Shown here piece after piece: positions 6,895-14,711 of a stretch of DNA of 17,357 nt. Both the position numbers and the translations under genes were made by a program. Position 1 is the stretch's first letter. Each line of letters begins with the position of its first letter. The stretch is from Peptococcaceae bacterium BRH_c23. Its GTDB lineage: Bacteria > Bacillota_B > Desulfitobacteriia > Desulfitobacteriales > Desulfitobacteriaceae. The notes under the pieces were generated by a model, which was given only the letters and a program-made list of their open reading frames with translations, was not told the origin of the DNA and made no database searches. The stretch covers positions 1 to 17,357 of the forward strand of contig LADV01000306.1 of the NCBI GenBank assembly GCA_000961805.1, written 5' to 3'.

Positions 6895-8337
6895 TTATAG
6901 GCTCCATTTAGCGTCTCCCGCGACTAGTCCCTTAAAATGGTCACGAACTTTAGCATCCATTTCGTCGGTGAAGCGCGACTTATTAGGTTTGCTCAGAATT
7001 TTATTAGCTTCTTTCATCGCTCGGCTATGGGCATCCGGCTTACCTTGATCTTCCCAACGACGACGCATTTCTCTCGTCGCAACTTTAGGGAGAACTGCGA
7101 TAGTACGCATATTCTTCATAGTATGGTCGGTGTCCATATAACTACCACCAGGTCCAATTTTAGCAATTAGATCTAAGCAGAGGTTCTCTTCGCTGTATTC
7201 ATAGCCCTTTTTCATTCGTTTGAGCATTAAGGCGATTTCATTATCGATAACCGCTTTAGCAAAGTCAAAGGCCATCAGACTTCCTAAGAGACCACCCATA
7301 TTGAAGAGGTCTGCCCCTGCCAGCAAGGCACCTGTGGTATTCATACCCGTCTCATAGCCGGATTGAGCATCATTTGAATGAGCATTCGTCAAGCCAATGT
7401 ATCCACCGGAAGGAACATTGTAAAATCTTGCCATCTCTGTATGAGCCATTTGCATCATTCCGGTCTCGATAGCACCAGGTGCATAAGCCCCTGTCCGCAT
7501 ATCAGCAACCGTTGACAATACCGCATAAATCATAGGGGCACCCGGACGAATCATTTGGATTAGAGTTGCCAATCCCAAGAACTCAGCATTACCAAGCGTT
7601 AATGTTCCCATCAAGCTAAGTGGTGAGGTCATCCCTGCATTAGGCACAATCGTTCCATAGACTGGTAAACCTTGTTCAATCAGGTAGATAACTGCTTCCG
7701 TCGACTCCACATCAAAGGTCAAGGGAGAAACAACTGGGCAGTAGTGGTGGTTGATGAAGGGACGCTTACGATATTCTTCTTCGCTTCCTGCGATCAGGGC
7801 GCCTAACTCTAAGACTGTTTTGAGGTCCTCCATGTTGGGAGTATTACTACGGACAGGTTTTTTGCAGTTTTTCAAAGCAGGGTAAAAACGAGATATACTG
7901 AACTGCCCTTCTGGGGCATCATCAGCTAAGGTAGAAATTGAAAAAACATCAAAGCCTGGCAGTTCATTAATCAAATAAGCAATATTGGCAATATCGTCAG
8001 ATGTTGCTCGACGTTCTTCGCCTGTTTTAGGATCGATAATATTAGGTGCTGAACTTCCTGTTACGACGATCGGTCGGTCTCCGGGCATTGTGACATCGAA
8101 TTTAGGATCTTGGGCCGTAAAAGTATAAGTAGGAACAAACGACTTTCTAGCGTTCTCGACTACTTCTCTTGGAAACTTGACCATCATTGTCTCCATGTCA
8201 ACTTGGCAGCCATTCTTAGCAAAAATTGCAAGTGCTTTCTCATTGCGAACCAGCATCCCAACGTTTTCAAGAATTTCCAATGAGGCTTCGTGAACGCGTT
8301 CTACTTCTACCTGACTAAATAATTTTGTAAATTCCAC
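6895..8337 (-). CDS. MttB-superfamily amine methyltransferase without pyrrolysine (MtgB-like)
   Basis: This 480-residue member of the trimethylamine methyltransferase superfamily is a TIM barrel that should demethylate a quaternary or tertiary amine and methylate the cognate corrinoid protein encoded next. The frame is open throughout, with no internal amber codon, so unlike methanogen MttB it has no pyrrolysine. It belongs with the non-Pyl group that includes glycine betaine methyltransferase MtgB of Desulfitobacterium and the carnitine, proline-betaine and gamma-butyrobetaine enzymes of Eubacterium limosum. Family-typical stretches include VHEASLEILENVGM, GSSAPNIIDPKTGEERRATSDDI (in part), SNTPNMEDLKTVLEL, NHHYCPVVSPLTFD and MAFDFAKAVIDNEIALML. 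I chose the GTG at 8337, which has AAAGGGGA 7 nt upstream; the longer frame would start with TTG at 8364 without a good site. Sequence reading cannot tell which betaine or methylamine is used; being followed by mtgC- and mtgA-like genes is the betaine pattern. Confidence 0.9.
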   Translation of the reverse strand: MEFTKLFSQVEVERVHEASLEILENVGMLVRNEKALAIFAKNGCQVDMETMMVKFPREVVENARKSFVPTYTFTAQDPKFDVTMPGDRPIVVTGSSAPNIIDPKTGEERRATSDDIANIAYLINELPGFDVFSISTLADDAPEGQFSISRFYPALKNCKKPVRSNTPNMEDLKTVLELGALIAGSEEEYRKRPFINHHYCPVVSPLTFDVESTEAVIYLIEQGLPVYGTIVPNAGMTSPLSLMGTLTLGNAEFLGLATLIQMIRPGAPMIYAVLSTVADMRTGAYAPGAIETGMMQMAHTEMARFYNVPSGGYIGLTNAHSNDAQSGYETGMNTTGALLAGADLFNMGGLLGSLMAFDFAKAVIDNEIALMLKRMKKGYEYSEENLCLDLIAKIGPGGSYMDTDHTMKNMRTIAVLPKVATREMRRRWEDQGKPDAHSRAMKEANKILSKPNKSRFTDEMDAKVRDHFKGLVAGDAKWSL

Positions 8338-8344
8338 AATACTG

Positions 8345-8352
8345 TCCCCTTT
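8345..8352 (-). promoter_or_regulatory. Ribosome binding site setting the methyltransferase start
   Basis: AAGGGGA on the minus strand lies 7 nt before GTG at 8337 and lies inside the longer alternative frame (TTG at 8364), favouring the shorter protein. Confidence 0.65.
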
Positions 8353-8399
8353 CCATACTATCAATTTTTCTTTTACATCTCATTTATCGAGTGTAAGGT

Positions 8400-8421
8400 C
8401 TCCCGTTTCTATATGCGGGAG
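8400..8421. other. Small hairpin in the methyltransferase leader
   Basis: CTCCCG (8400-8405) and CGGGAG (8416-8421) can form a 6-bp stem with a 10-nt loop. No U-run follows on the minus strand, so it is not a terminator. It may be a leader structure or chance. Confidence 0.25.
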
Positions 8422-8475
8422 AAAAATTGGCACAATTCAATTTAGTGGTAGGGCAAAGACCCTTACTATATTACC

Positions 8476-8489
8476 GAGTGAATTCACTC
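8476..8489. promoter_or_regulatory. 14-bp perfect palindrome upstream of the methyltransferase gene
   Basis: GAGTGAATTCACTC is a perfect palindrome in the 169-bp gap between the kinase stop and the methyltransferase start. Its symmetry suits a dimeric repressor or activator site. No second copy is seen in the window. Confidence 0.35.
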
Positions 8490-8506
8490 TAATATGATTT
8501 AAACCA

Positions 8507-9709
8507 TTATAAGGAGTTAGCAACGTCTGCAATCTCTGCTTTATGGTTTTCAATCCAATTCATCAAACGAACATTATGCTGTAAATAAGCAATGTACTCA
8601 TACTCGTTCAAATTCGTTCCGGCATAGTAGGCTAATACATCCCAGTTAATCAAATAGATATTGGCAGCGGCAATCATCGTTGGCAGATACTCTAACTCCA
8701 CTGCATTGAGCGGTTCAAGTCCTTTCAATTTAACCAATCTTTGTTGATATGCTTTTAGAAAGATTGCACATTTATCGAGAAGTAATACACCATCCTCGTC
8801 ATCTTTCCAGGAGCAACAACAATAGGCTAGAGCAAGCGAAACATCAAAGAGCCGATGATCAATTTTAGACCAATCAAAATCAAAGATTCCCACAACCTTG
8901 TTATCCTCGTATTTTAAGTTGCCGGCATGAAAGTCATTGTGACAAGGTGTGTATGGCATTTTTTCTAGTATTTCATTGGGGATTCGCGAACTCTCAATAA
9001 CCTCTAATATTGAGTCAAGCTTACTTTTATAATAGGTGTGAAACTTTGTGTCAATATCGGTCTGTGCTAAAGTCTTATATTTTTCCGGTAGAGCCAAGAG
9101 TAAATCCATGATCTTAGGTTCTACCCGCTCTAAACCATGTGAATTAAAATCTCTGGCAGCGTTATGGAACGTTGCGAGAACTTCTCCAGCGCTGGCACAT
9201 TCTTCATCATTTAAATTAGGAGTATCCCAGGTGTATAAGTCCTCTCCTTTCAGAAATTCATACACCGCAAAATAGATATCCTTCTTCTTTTCTTTCGCTC
9301 CCTCGACTTTCTTGACAAATGTTGAACCATCTTTAGTACGAATTAATCCTGCCGCAATATCTAAGCCATGAGCTTTTGAGTATTCAATCATTAAATGTTC
9401 AAATGTTATTTCTGACTCTGTAATTCCGTATTTATATTTCCTCACAAAATATTCGTTCTTCTGTCCGTCTTTTTCAGTATAAATGCCAAAACTACGATTA
9501 ACATATCCACCAAAAATTTCGTAAACAGCAGTAACACTCCCAAGATTATAAGGTTGAAGAGCATCAACGATTTGATTTCGGAGCAGGACTGATTCCATAG
9601 ACTCAAAGAAATGAGCAGCAGCTTTTTTTAGTTCTTGACTTTGGGTAAACATGGAAAACGTTTGATCCACACTAGGTTCTTTAAGAAGTCTCATCTTTTT
9701 TGTGTCCAC
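8507..9709 (-). CDS. APH/choline-kinase-fold phosphotransferase, substrate unknown
   Basis: This 400-residue protein of the APH (aminoglycoside/choline/homoserine kinase) fold transfers a phosphate from ATP to a small molecule. With the GTG start, the catalytic loop is H257-N-D259-F-H-A-G-N264 and the metal-binding motif is D277-F-D279. The N-lobe includes GGYVNRSFGIYT and FVRKYKYG with the ATP-binding Lys region. I chose GTG at 9709 because GAGGAGG lies 6 nt upstream; the longer frame (TTG at 9724) would contain that site itself. It lies between the first corrinoid gene and the MttB-family gene. Relatives include choline/ethanolamine kinases, ThrB-like homoserine kinases and CotS-like spore proteins, so a link to choline or ethanolamine is attractive but unproven. 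An antibiotic-resistance role is unlikely given the context. Confidence 0.82.
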   Translation of the reverse strand: MDTKKMRLLKEPSVDQTFSMFTQSQELKKAAAHFFESMESVLLRNQIVDALQPYNLGSVTAVYEIFGGYVNRSFGIYTEKDGQKNEYFVRKYKYGITESEITFEHLMIEYSKAHGLDIAAGLIRTKDGSTFVKKVEGAKEKKKDIYFAVYEFLKGEDLYTWDTPNLNDEECASAGEVLATFHNAARDFNSHGLERVEPKIMDLLLALPEKYKTLAQTDIDTKFHTYYKSKLDSILEVIESSRIPNEILEKMPYTPCHNDFHAGNLKYEDNKVVGIFDFDWSKIDHRLFDVSLALAYCCCSWKDDEDGVLLLDKCAIFLKAYQQRLVKLKGLEPLNAVELEYLPTMIAAANIYLINWDVLAYYAGTNLNEYEYIAYLQHNVRLMNWIENHKAEIADVANSL

Positions 9710-9715
9710 AGGCAC

Positions 9716-9722
9716 CCTCCTC
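9716..9722 (-). promoter_or_regulatory. Ribosome binding site setting the kinase start
   Basis: GAGGAGG lies 6 nt before the GTG at 9709. It overlaps codons 1-3 of the longer alternative frame, which argues against that start. Confidence 0.7.
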
Positions 9723-9882
9723 AAAATTATTACTCTCTAAATCGCAACCCTTCTCTATTTAAATATTATTTACTCTTTAATGCGCGATTAGTTTGACTAT
9801 TGTTATAATAATAGCATCTAATGAAAACTTTTTTATAACACATTCCTGCTCGTTTTGACGCATTACAACCAATTGAATATTC

Positions 9883-9896
9883 GTACTATTTAGTAC
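9883..9896. promoter_or_regulatory. Inverted repeat upstream of the kinase gene
   Basis: GTACTATTTAGTAC has 6-bp arms and a 2-bp centre. It lies in the 280-bp gap between the first corrinoid gene's terminator and the kinase. It could be an operator. I see no convincing promoter in this gap, though several TATTAT/TATAAC-like strings occur in its A+T-rich part. Confidence 0.35.
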
Positions 9897-9952
9897 ATAT
9901 TGCTATTCTTTGTTGATATTAGCCAAAGAAGACTCTACCCTCACCTAAGCAA

Positions 9953-9985
9953 ACTACAAAACACCCACTTGCAAGAAGTGGGTGT
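9953..9985 (-). terminator. Rho-independent terminator after the first corrinoid gene
   Basis: A 10-bp perfect stem (ACACCCACTT and AAGTGGGTGT) with a 5-nt loop is followed on the minus strand by TTTTG and more T-rich sequence. It lies about 20 bp after the stop codon and separates the regulator-corrinoid pair from the kinase gene. Confidence 0.8.
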
Positions 9986-10004
9986 CTTAATTGCGGCTAG
10001 AAAT

Positions 10005-10658
10005 TTAGCGACTTTTTCTACTAATGATCTTAGCTAGATTTTCTTCTAAGAAGACTCGAACTTCAAAAGCATCTTCAAAATAATAATCAGCCCCGATTGT
10101 CTTAGCATAACCTGAGTCGACAGGTGCACCTCCCACAATGATGACCAAGTTTTTACGAATCCCCATTAGCTCTAATTCGTCAATCACTTCTTTCATCACC
10201 GTCATCGTGGTTGTAAGCAAGGCAGACATCATAAGAATATGGGGTTTTTCTTTGCGAACGACACTGGCAAACTTTTTGGGCGTTACATCCACTCCCAAAT
10301 TAATAATCTCTGCTCCGGTGCTGATGACTAACATCTTCACTAAGCTTAAACCAATATCATGAAGATCCCCAGCTACCGTTCCCATGACAATTTTAGCGGC
10401 AATTTTTTTATCAGAATCCTTTAGCAAGGGTTCTACAAGGCTTAACCCGGCATGCATTGCCCGAGATGCCATGAGAACCTCGGGGACCATCACCCTTTGC
10501 TCACGAAACTTCTCAGCTACACGATCCATTCCTGCGATTAAACCCTTTTCCAGAACAGACTCTGCCGAAAAACCCTGAGCTAACGCTTGTTTCGTTAGGG
10601 CCATGGTATTTTCTGCTTCTCCAGAAATAATGGATTTAATGATAGCTAGAAAAACCAT
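10005..10658 (-). CDS. Second corrinoid (methyl-carrier) protein of the MtgC/MtbC type
   Basis: This 217-residue cobamide-binding protein has the same two-domain plan as the other corrinoid protein here. It has a helical cap to about residue 85 (VPEVLMASRAMHAGL), then a B12-binding domain with D98-L-H100-D-I-G103, MSALLTTTM and VGGAP followed by GADYYFEDA. Spacing of the signature is identical to that of the other copy, but the overall sequence is clearly diverged, so this is not a recent duplication. It starts 13 bp after the stop codon of the PocR-type regulator and is probably translationally coupled to it. No methyltransferase gene is directly attached. It may serve the MttB-like enzyme downstream, a methyltransferase elsewhere, or act as a corrinoid-bound sensor partner of the regulator. 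Confidence 0.9.
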   Translation of the reverse strand: MVFLAIIKSIISGEAENTMALTKQALAQGFSAESVLEKGLIAGMDRVAEKFREQRVMVPEVLMASRAMHAGLSLVEPLLKDSDKKIAAKIVMGTVAGDLHDIGLSLVKMLVISTGAEIINLGVDVTPKKFASVVRKEKPHILMMSALLTTTMTVMKEVIDELELMGIRKNLVIIVGGAPVDSGYAKTIGADYYFEDAFEVRVFLEENLAKIISRKSR

Positions 10659-10671
10659 TCATACTCACCCT

Positions 10672-11955
10672 CTAATACAAACTGTTTTTGTAGATCAGGG
10701 GTGTAACCCCGATATACTTACGGAAGACTTTAGAAAAATAACTTTGGTTTTGAAAGCCAACCGCTTTCGAAACTTGAGCAACACTAAATTCAGGTTTTTT
10801 CATCATTTCAACCGCTTGCTCCACTCTCACTCTGGTTAAGTAATCATTAATCGTACAATCGAGTTCTTCTCGAAACAAGCGAGAGAGATGCGAAGTACTT
10901 ACAAAGAGATGCTCAGCCACATCCGCAACAGTAAGGGGCAAAGCGTAATGTTCCATGATGAAATCCCGAGCATTTTTAACAATGGCCAGGTGTTTTTTAT
11001 CTGCTAAGGTAAAAATCCCTTCTAAGAAGGTTTCAACAATATGCTGAATCTTGTAAAAAAACTTTTCTACTCTCTCAATACCTTCGATTTCCTTGTTAAA
11101 TTCTTTTAGATGCATCATAATACGTTCCGCGTTAGCTCCACCTTCGACGGCCGCCCTAGATGTTAAGGTTGCCAATTCCAAGATACGCACTTTGACCGTT
11201 TCCAGATCCCCTACAGTTTTGGTATAGAGGTCTGTTAAAAGACTTTGAAGCGTTTGGTTTGCTCTCGTTCGATCCCCAAGGCGTATATAGCGCAAAAATT
11301 TACGTTCTTTCTTTAGATAAGTGTCATAATCACTAATATCCGGTAAATTCTTCCGCTTTCTCTCCTCGATTTCCCGGCGTATCTGCTGTTGTTGCAAACG
11401 GGTGGCATCAATTTCTGCTAAGCTATTAATATTTCGTTTCACGATATGATTGACTACGACGAAAAGCATATCTGCAGCCGCTTGGGAACGAGCCGGAGAG
11501 ACAACCTCAAGCTTACAGGCTTTGGACTTTAATTCCTCGAAGTTCTTGATCCCAACATTCAGCTTCTTCAGTTCTTGAAAGAAGAAGTGATCAGGTTCCC
11601 ACATTAAAACTTGTCCACAGATAATGCTTCCCCTGGAAACCCCTTGAATCGTGATTGGAACGGCCCAAATCACCAATCCTGCATGACAACGAAAAAAATA
11701 GGGTTCCTCCCATTTTGCAGCTTCCAAGCTGGCTCGTTTATAGGAATCTTGACATTTTTTTTCTCCTTCAGGTTGGCAGCGAATATAACGACAAAAATCG
11801 CTGCGTTCTAATTCTCCAAGTACAGAAAAGGTTGCTCCCTCGTTATTAATCGCCTCGATATGCAAACCAGTAGCGTTGTGAAAACTACCTAGGATTTCTT
11901 CAAGATAGTTAGGGTCCAGTAGGTTAGCCTCAAATGTTTTGCGCATCGAACCCAT
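10672..11955 (-). CDS. PocR-domain AraC-family transcriptional regulator
   Basis: This 427-residue regulator has an N-terminal PocR-type ligand-sensing domain (about residues 14-180) with the cysteine pattern C55-x4-C60-x7-C68, then C90 and C113. A coiled-coil-like helical middle follows (about 185-310). The C-terminal AraC-type double helix-turn-helix (about 325-427) contains VADVAEHLFVSTSHLSRLFRE and VSKAVGFQNQSYFSKVFRKY. The founding protein PocR activates the propanediol and cobalamin genes of Salmonella; relatives often sit next to corrinoid methyltransferase genes in anaerobes. Here it lies between the eut operon's terminator and the corrinoid gene and could control either side. Start: ATG at 11955 or the in-frame ATG at 11946; AAGGA before the second makes the choice uncertain. 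Confidence 0.9.
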   Translation of the reverse strand: MGSMRKTFEANLLDPNYLEEILGSFHNATGLHIEAINNEGATFSVLGELERSDFCRYIRCQPEGEKKCQDSYKRASLEAAKWEEPYFFRCHAGLVIWAVPITIQGVSRGSIICGQVLMWEPDHFFFQELKKLNVGIKNFEELKSKACKLEVVSPARSQAAADMLFVVVNHIVKRNINSLAEIDATRLQQQQIRREIEERKRKNLPDISDYDTYLKKERKFLRYIRLGDRTRANQTLQSLLTDLYTKTVGDLETVKVRILELATLTSRAAVEGGANAERIMMHLKEFNKEIEGIERVEKFFYKIQHIVETFLEGIFTLADKKHLAIVKNARDFIMEHYALPLTVADVAEHLFVSTSHLSRLFREELDCTINDYLTRVRVEQAVEMMKKPEFSVAQVSKAVGFQNQSYFSKVFRKYIGVTPLIYKNSLY

Positions 11956-12057
11956 CCTTACCTAAAGGGGTCAGTAATTCCCCTCAAGTTCATTGTTCAT
12001 TATCTCTTCTATTCGTCAGAACTATTGCAAATCCTGCCCTAAACTGCACGATTTTAA

Positions 12058-12090
12058 AAGCGACTGAACATTGTTAAACTTCAGTCGCTT
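12058..12090 (-). terminator. Rho-independent terminator ending the eut operon
   Basis: An 11-bp perfect stem (AAGCGACTGAA at 12058-12068, complement at 12080-12090) with an 11-nt loop is followed on the minus strand by TTTTAAAAT. It lies 120 bp after the eutA stop, within the 254-bp gap to the regulator gene. The regulator therefore needs its own promoter in 11956-12057, where I see no strong match. Confidence 0.8.
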
Positions 12091-12209
12091 AGGAAATGTC
12101 ACTTTAATATTATGTCAAATTTACGTCTAGTGAACTCGTTCAGTTAACGTCAAACCGAACATCGAGACTTCAAACTAAGATAGTCTCCAATAAAGGTTTG
12201 AAACTTGGC

Positions 12210-13667
12210 TCAACGATTGAAGACTAAGGTTTTCAAGACCACTGGAACAACTCTGCCACCCATAAGGGGTTTCCCAATATCAATATAATCACAATTCTCC
12301 ACTTCCAGCTGATCAATGCAAACCAATTCTAAGTGGCGATTGGCTAAAGCATTAATACACTGTCCTAAGACTTTCCCACAGTCCGCTTCGATAACCAGAA
12401 TAAGGGGTTTATCTGTACACAAGTAGTCTTCCAGCCCCCATAGCAGCCCTTGTGCCAAACCATTGATATCTGCAAAGGACATTGTGCGGGGACCTTTCAT
12501 GGCTAGGGCTATGACTCCCTCTGAGTGATCCACTTGAAGGCGGAGAATCTCGTTTTTAACGACTTCAGCTATGCTTATTGGTGTATCGGGAATCCCGGCT
12601 GTGAAGGGAGAAATAACCATGACATTGCGCAATGGCAAGGTATTTTCCTGAAGATGGATGGTACTGCCACTTAAATTGACCGACTGAGTTCCAGTCCCAA
12701 TGACGGTTGCTCGAACTGTTTCATTCGGCTTTTCTAAGACAAACCCAGCTGTTTCTAAGCTTACTTTAAGCTCCCAGCCTAAAAGCGGACCGAAATCTCC
12801 AAAAGCAGTCACTTCTGCCATAGTTGCAGGCCCATTTGAAGCATAGACATAGTCTGCTACCCCGCCAGAAATCATCACTTTTCGAATCGGATGTTCTAAC
12901 TGCAAAGGAGGGGTCATCAGAAGTTCCTTGGTTAACCCAGCGTGTATAGAGGTCTTGAGCACCTCCACAACACACTCAGCCATTGCTTTAACCAAGGGGC
13001 GAAATTGAGCAAGGGTCACTCTCTCTCCTACTTGAAGCCTTTGTCCAGTGGCTTGTAAGGCAATTCTTGCCGGCTCAGAAATGTAAGTGATCCGGTCCCC
13101 TTGTCGTTCAAACTCGATTAAGTGTCCGCCGACGTTTAGGCATGAAGAATCGACTGCCTTGCCCTCCCGAAACGTAGCATAGTTGGAGGTTCCACCACCC
13201 ACGTCGATATTGACGACGACTTGGTGTCTTTGGGCAGAGAATAACGCAGCACCCGATCCTTTGCCTGCAAAAATAGCCTCCAAATTGGCACCGGCAGTGG
13301 CCACTACAAAGTCTCCAGCAAACCCAGCTAAAGCATCAATAATTGCTTTAGCATTTTCCTTTTTTGCCGTCTCTCCAGTGATAATCACAGCTCCAGTGTC
13401 AATCATTTCTGGCGTTAGCCCAGCAGCCTGATATTCGCTTTCCACAATCTTGGAAACTGCAACCGCATTAATCAAGTCGCGGTCTAAAAGCGGCGTAAAA
13501 TAGATCTGGCTGCGGTGGATCACTTCCTTATCCGTGATTTCCACACGAGGAACTAAGGTTCCGGAAGCCGTATTCTCAATGGTCAAGCGGCTGATCACCA
13601 GTTGTGTAGTCGTGGTTCCAATATCAATGCCCACACTCGTGATCTGTTGATTAGTCGATTCGGGCAT
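12210..13667 (-). CDS. eutA: EutA, ethanolamine ammonia-lyase reactivating factor
   Basis: This 485-residue actin/ASKHA-fold protein uses ATP to release damaged cobalamin from ethanolamine ammonia-lyase so that fresh adenosylcobalamin can bind. The phosphate-1 loop VGIDIGTTTTQLVISRL is at about residues 12-28, VIITGETAKKENA near 93-105, VVNIDVGGGTSNYATF near 150-165 and MISGGVADYVYAS near 270. Length is slightly above the E. coli protein (about 467). In transcription order it is the last eut gene, following eutC, whereas in most eut operons eutA comes before eutB and eutC. It is separated from eutC by 121 bp holding three hairpins. GGGGTGGTG is the nearest purine-rich stretch before the ATG, with GGAGG further up, so translation initiation may depend on the hairpin next to it. 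Confidence 0.94.
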   Translation of the reverse strand: MPESTNQQITSVGIDIGTTTTQLVISRLTIENTASGTLVPRVEITDKEVIHRSQIYFTPLLDRDLINAVAVSKIVESEYQAAGLTPEMIDTGAVIITGETAKKENAKAIIDALAGFAGDFVVATAGANLEAIFAGKGSGAALFSAQRHQVVVNIDVGGGTSNYATFREGKAVDSSCLNVGGHLIEFERQGDRITYISEPARIALQATGQRLQVGERVTLAQFRPLVKAMAECVVEVLKTSIHAGLTKELLMTPPLQLEHPIRKVMISGGVADYVYASNGPATMAEVTAFGDFGPLLGWELKVSLETAGFVLEKPNETVRATVIGTGTQSVNLSGSTIHLQENTLPLRNVMVISPFTAGIPDTPISIAEVVKNEILRLQVDHSEGVIALAMKGPRTMSFADINGLAQGLLWGLEDYLCTDKPLILVIEADCGKVLGQCINALANRHLELVCIDQLEVENCDYIDIGKPLMGGRVVPVVLKTLVFNR

Positions 13668-13695
13668 TTTTCACCACCCCTATCTACCTCCGTGG

Positions 13696-13787
13696 CTCCC
13701 ACTTCTATAAGTGGGAGTTCCATGCTCTGCTTCGGTGGGGGTAGACTCCCCCACCGAAGTCTCGATGTCCAGCTTTAGCTGGTCGAG
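13696..13787. repeat. Three consecutive hairpins between eutC and eutA, possible IS200/IS605-derived remnant
   Basis: Hairpin A (13696-13717) has a 9-bp perfect stem, CTCCCACTT with its complement, and a 4-nt loop. Hairpin B (13730-13759) has a 12-bp perfect stem, CTTCGGTGGGGG with its complement, and a 6-nt loop. Hairpin C (13761-13787) has stems of 5 and 6 bp around a 3-nt bulge and a TT turn. None is followed by a U-run on the minus strand, so they are not classical terminators. Together they fill the gap almost exactly from the eutC stop to the eutA ribosome-binding region. Dense subterminal hairpins are typical of IS200/IS605 ends and of palindrome-associated elements derived from them. 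Alternatively they stabilise or process the eutBC part of the transcript. Confidence 0.6.
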
Positions 13788-13788
13788 T

Positions 13789-14697
13789 TCACTTTTGCTG
13801 GTTCAGCTTAACACCACTAGCTTTGGCAGCCAGAATTTGTTTAATGACATCCGTGAGGTGTGCCCCTGCTTCAGCAGGTGGGATTCCGCCCTTGTGAATA
13901 TTGGAGATAACCGTACGGTCCGCTTCAACCGTGTTTTGATCGGGTCGGTAAATCATGTAGGCACTAAGGCTCTCCGCCGTTCCTAGTCCTGGACGCTCTC
14001 CAATCAAGGAAATGATCACATCTGAATTGACGATAGATGCTACATGGTCTTGAACCCATACCCTGCCATTCTTCACGAAGAACGGGGCTCCGACTTTGAT
14101 TCCTGCAGCTTTCAATCCTTGCATTAAGGCAGGCAGTAAGTCGGGGATGTTGGCTTCAATCGCACTTGAACTCAGTCCGTCGACGATTAGAATCTGGACC
14201 TGGACATTCTTTTCACACTTCTCCGAAATCATTTTCACTGCTTCTGAGGATAAACGACGCCCCAGGTCTGGTCTTTGCAGAAACTCGTCCTTACTAGTAG
14301 CAGCACTTTGAACTGACATTAAGTTCATCCGTTGGAGAAATTGCTCAGAAACATCGAGGAATACGGCATCTTGGGCTACGGCATGATCCGCCAAAAACCT
14401 TAATAAGGCCATGGTCTTGGGTCGTGCTCCGGCTCTGCCAATTCCAATCCGGGCTGGGGTTGATTTCATCATAGCCTTTACCGCATCCGCATTGAACGGG
14501 TTGGAAATCTGCATTTCATCTAGGGGAGGGAACGTCACCATCTCCTCTGATTCTCTGCTAGGGAGTAGGGACGGATCCATCATCGCTGCCGACATCACGT
14601 GGTCTTTCCCCTTCTGTGAAAGCAGCCCTTTCTTAGCCAGTTCTTCCATAACACTTTGGATAATGACTTTTTCTAATTCGTTATTCGCAACTGCCAC
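13789..14697 (-). CDS. eutC: EutC, ethanolamine ammonia-lyase small subunit
   Basis: This 302-residue small subunit pairs with EutB to form the adenosylcobalamin-dependent lyase that turns ethanolamine into acetaldehyde and ammonia, normally inside a microcompartment. Family motifs are RIGIGRAGARPKTMALLRFLADHAVAQDAV (near 82-111; seen in two parts), QILIVDGLSSSAIEANIPDLLPAL (near 167-190) and LIGERPGLGTAESLSAYMIYRP near 231. Length is close to that of E. coli EutC (295). The N-terminal 75 residues are variable, as usual. The start is GTG with GGGAGG about 9 nt upstream. The eutB stop is only 14 bp away, so the subunits are translated as a pair. GRAGAR replaces the GRAGPR I recall from enteric EutC, a minor change. 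Confidence 0.95.
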   Translation of the reverse strand: MAVANNELEKVIIQSVMEELAKKGLLSQKGKDHVMSAAMMDPSLLPSRESEEMVTFPPLDEMQISNPFNADAVKAMMKSTPARIGIGRAGARPKTMALLRFLADHAVAQDAVFLDVSEQFLQRMNLMSVQSAATSKDEFLQRPDLGRRLSSEAVKMISEKCEKNVQVQILIVDGLSSSAIEANIPDLLPALMQGLKAAGIKVGAPFFVKNGRVWVQDHVASIVNSDVIISLIGERPGLGTAESLSAYMIYRPDQNTVEADRTVISNIHKGGIPPAEAGAHLTDVIKQILAAKASGVKLNQQK

Positions 14698-14711
14698 CTC
14701 GATTCGCCTCC

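Noticed and set aside
6566..7048. Plus-strand open frame of 160 codons
   Set aside because: It runs antisense across the start of the corrinoid gene and the end of the methyltransferase gene, has no family features, and both minus-strand genes have clear motifs. The same reasoning removes the other plus-strand frames, including 14411-14857.
6895..8337. Pyrrolysine codon in the MttB-family gene
   Set aside because: The frame is open at full family length without an internal amber codon, so this is a non-pyrrolysine member.
13730..13759. The 12-bp hairpin before eutA as an EutV/ANTAR-responsive antitermination hairpin
   Set aside because: ANTAR target loops are hexaloops with A at position 1 and G at position 4 in tandem, the second overlapping a terminator. 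Here the minus-strand loop AGTCTA has A1 but C4, the neighbouring loops do not fit, and no U-run follows.
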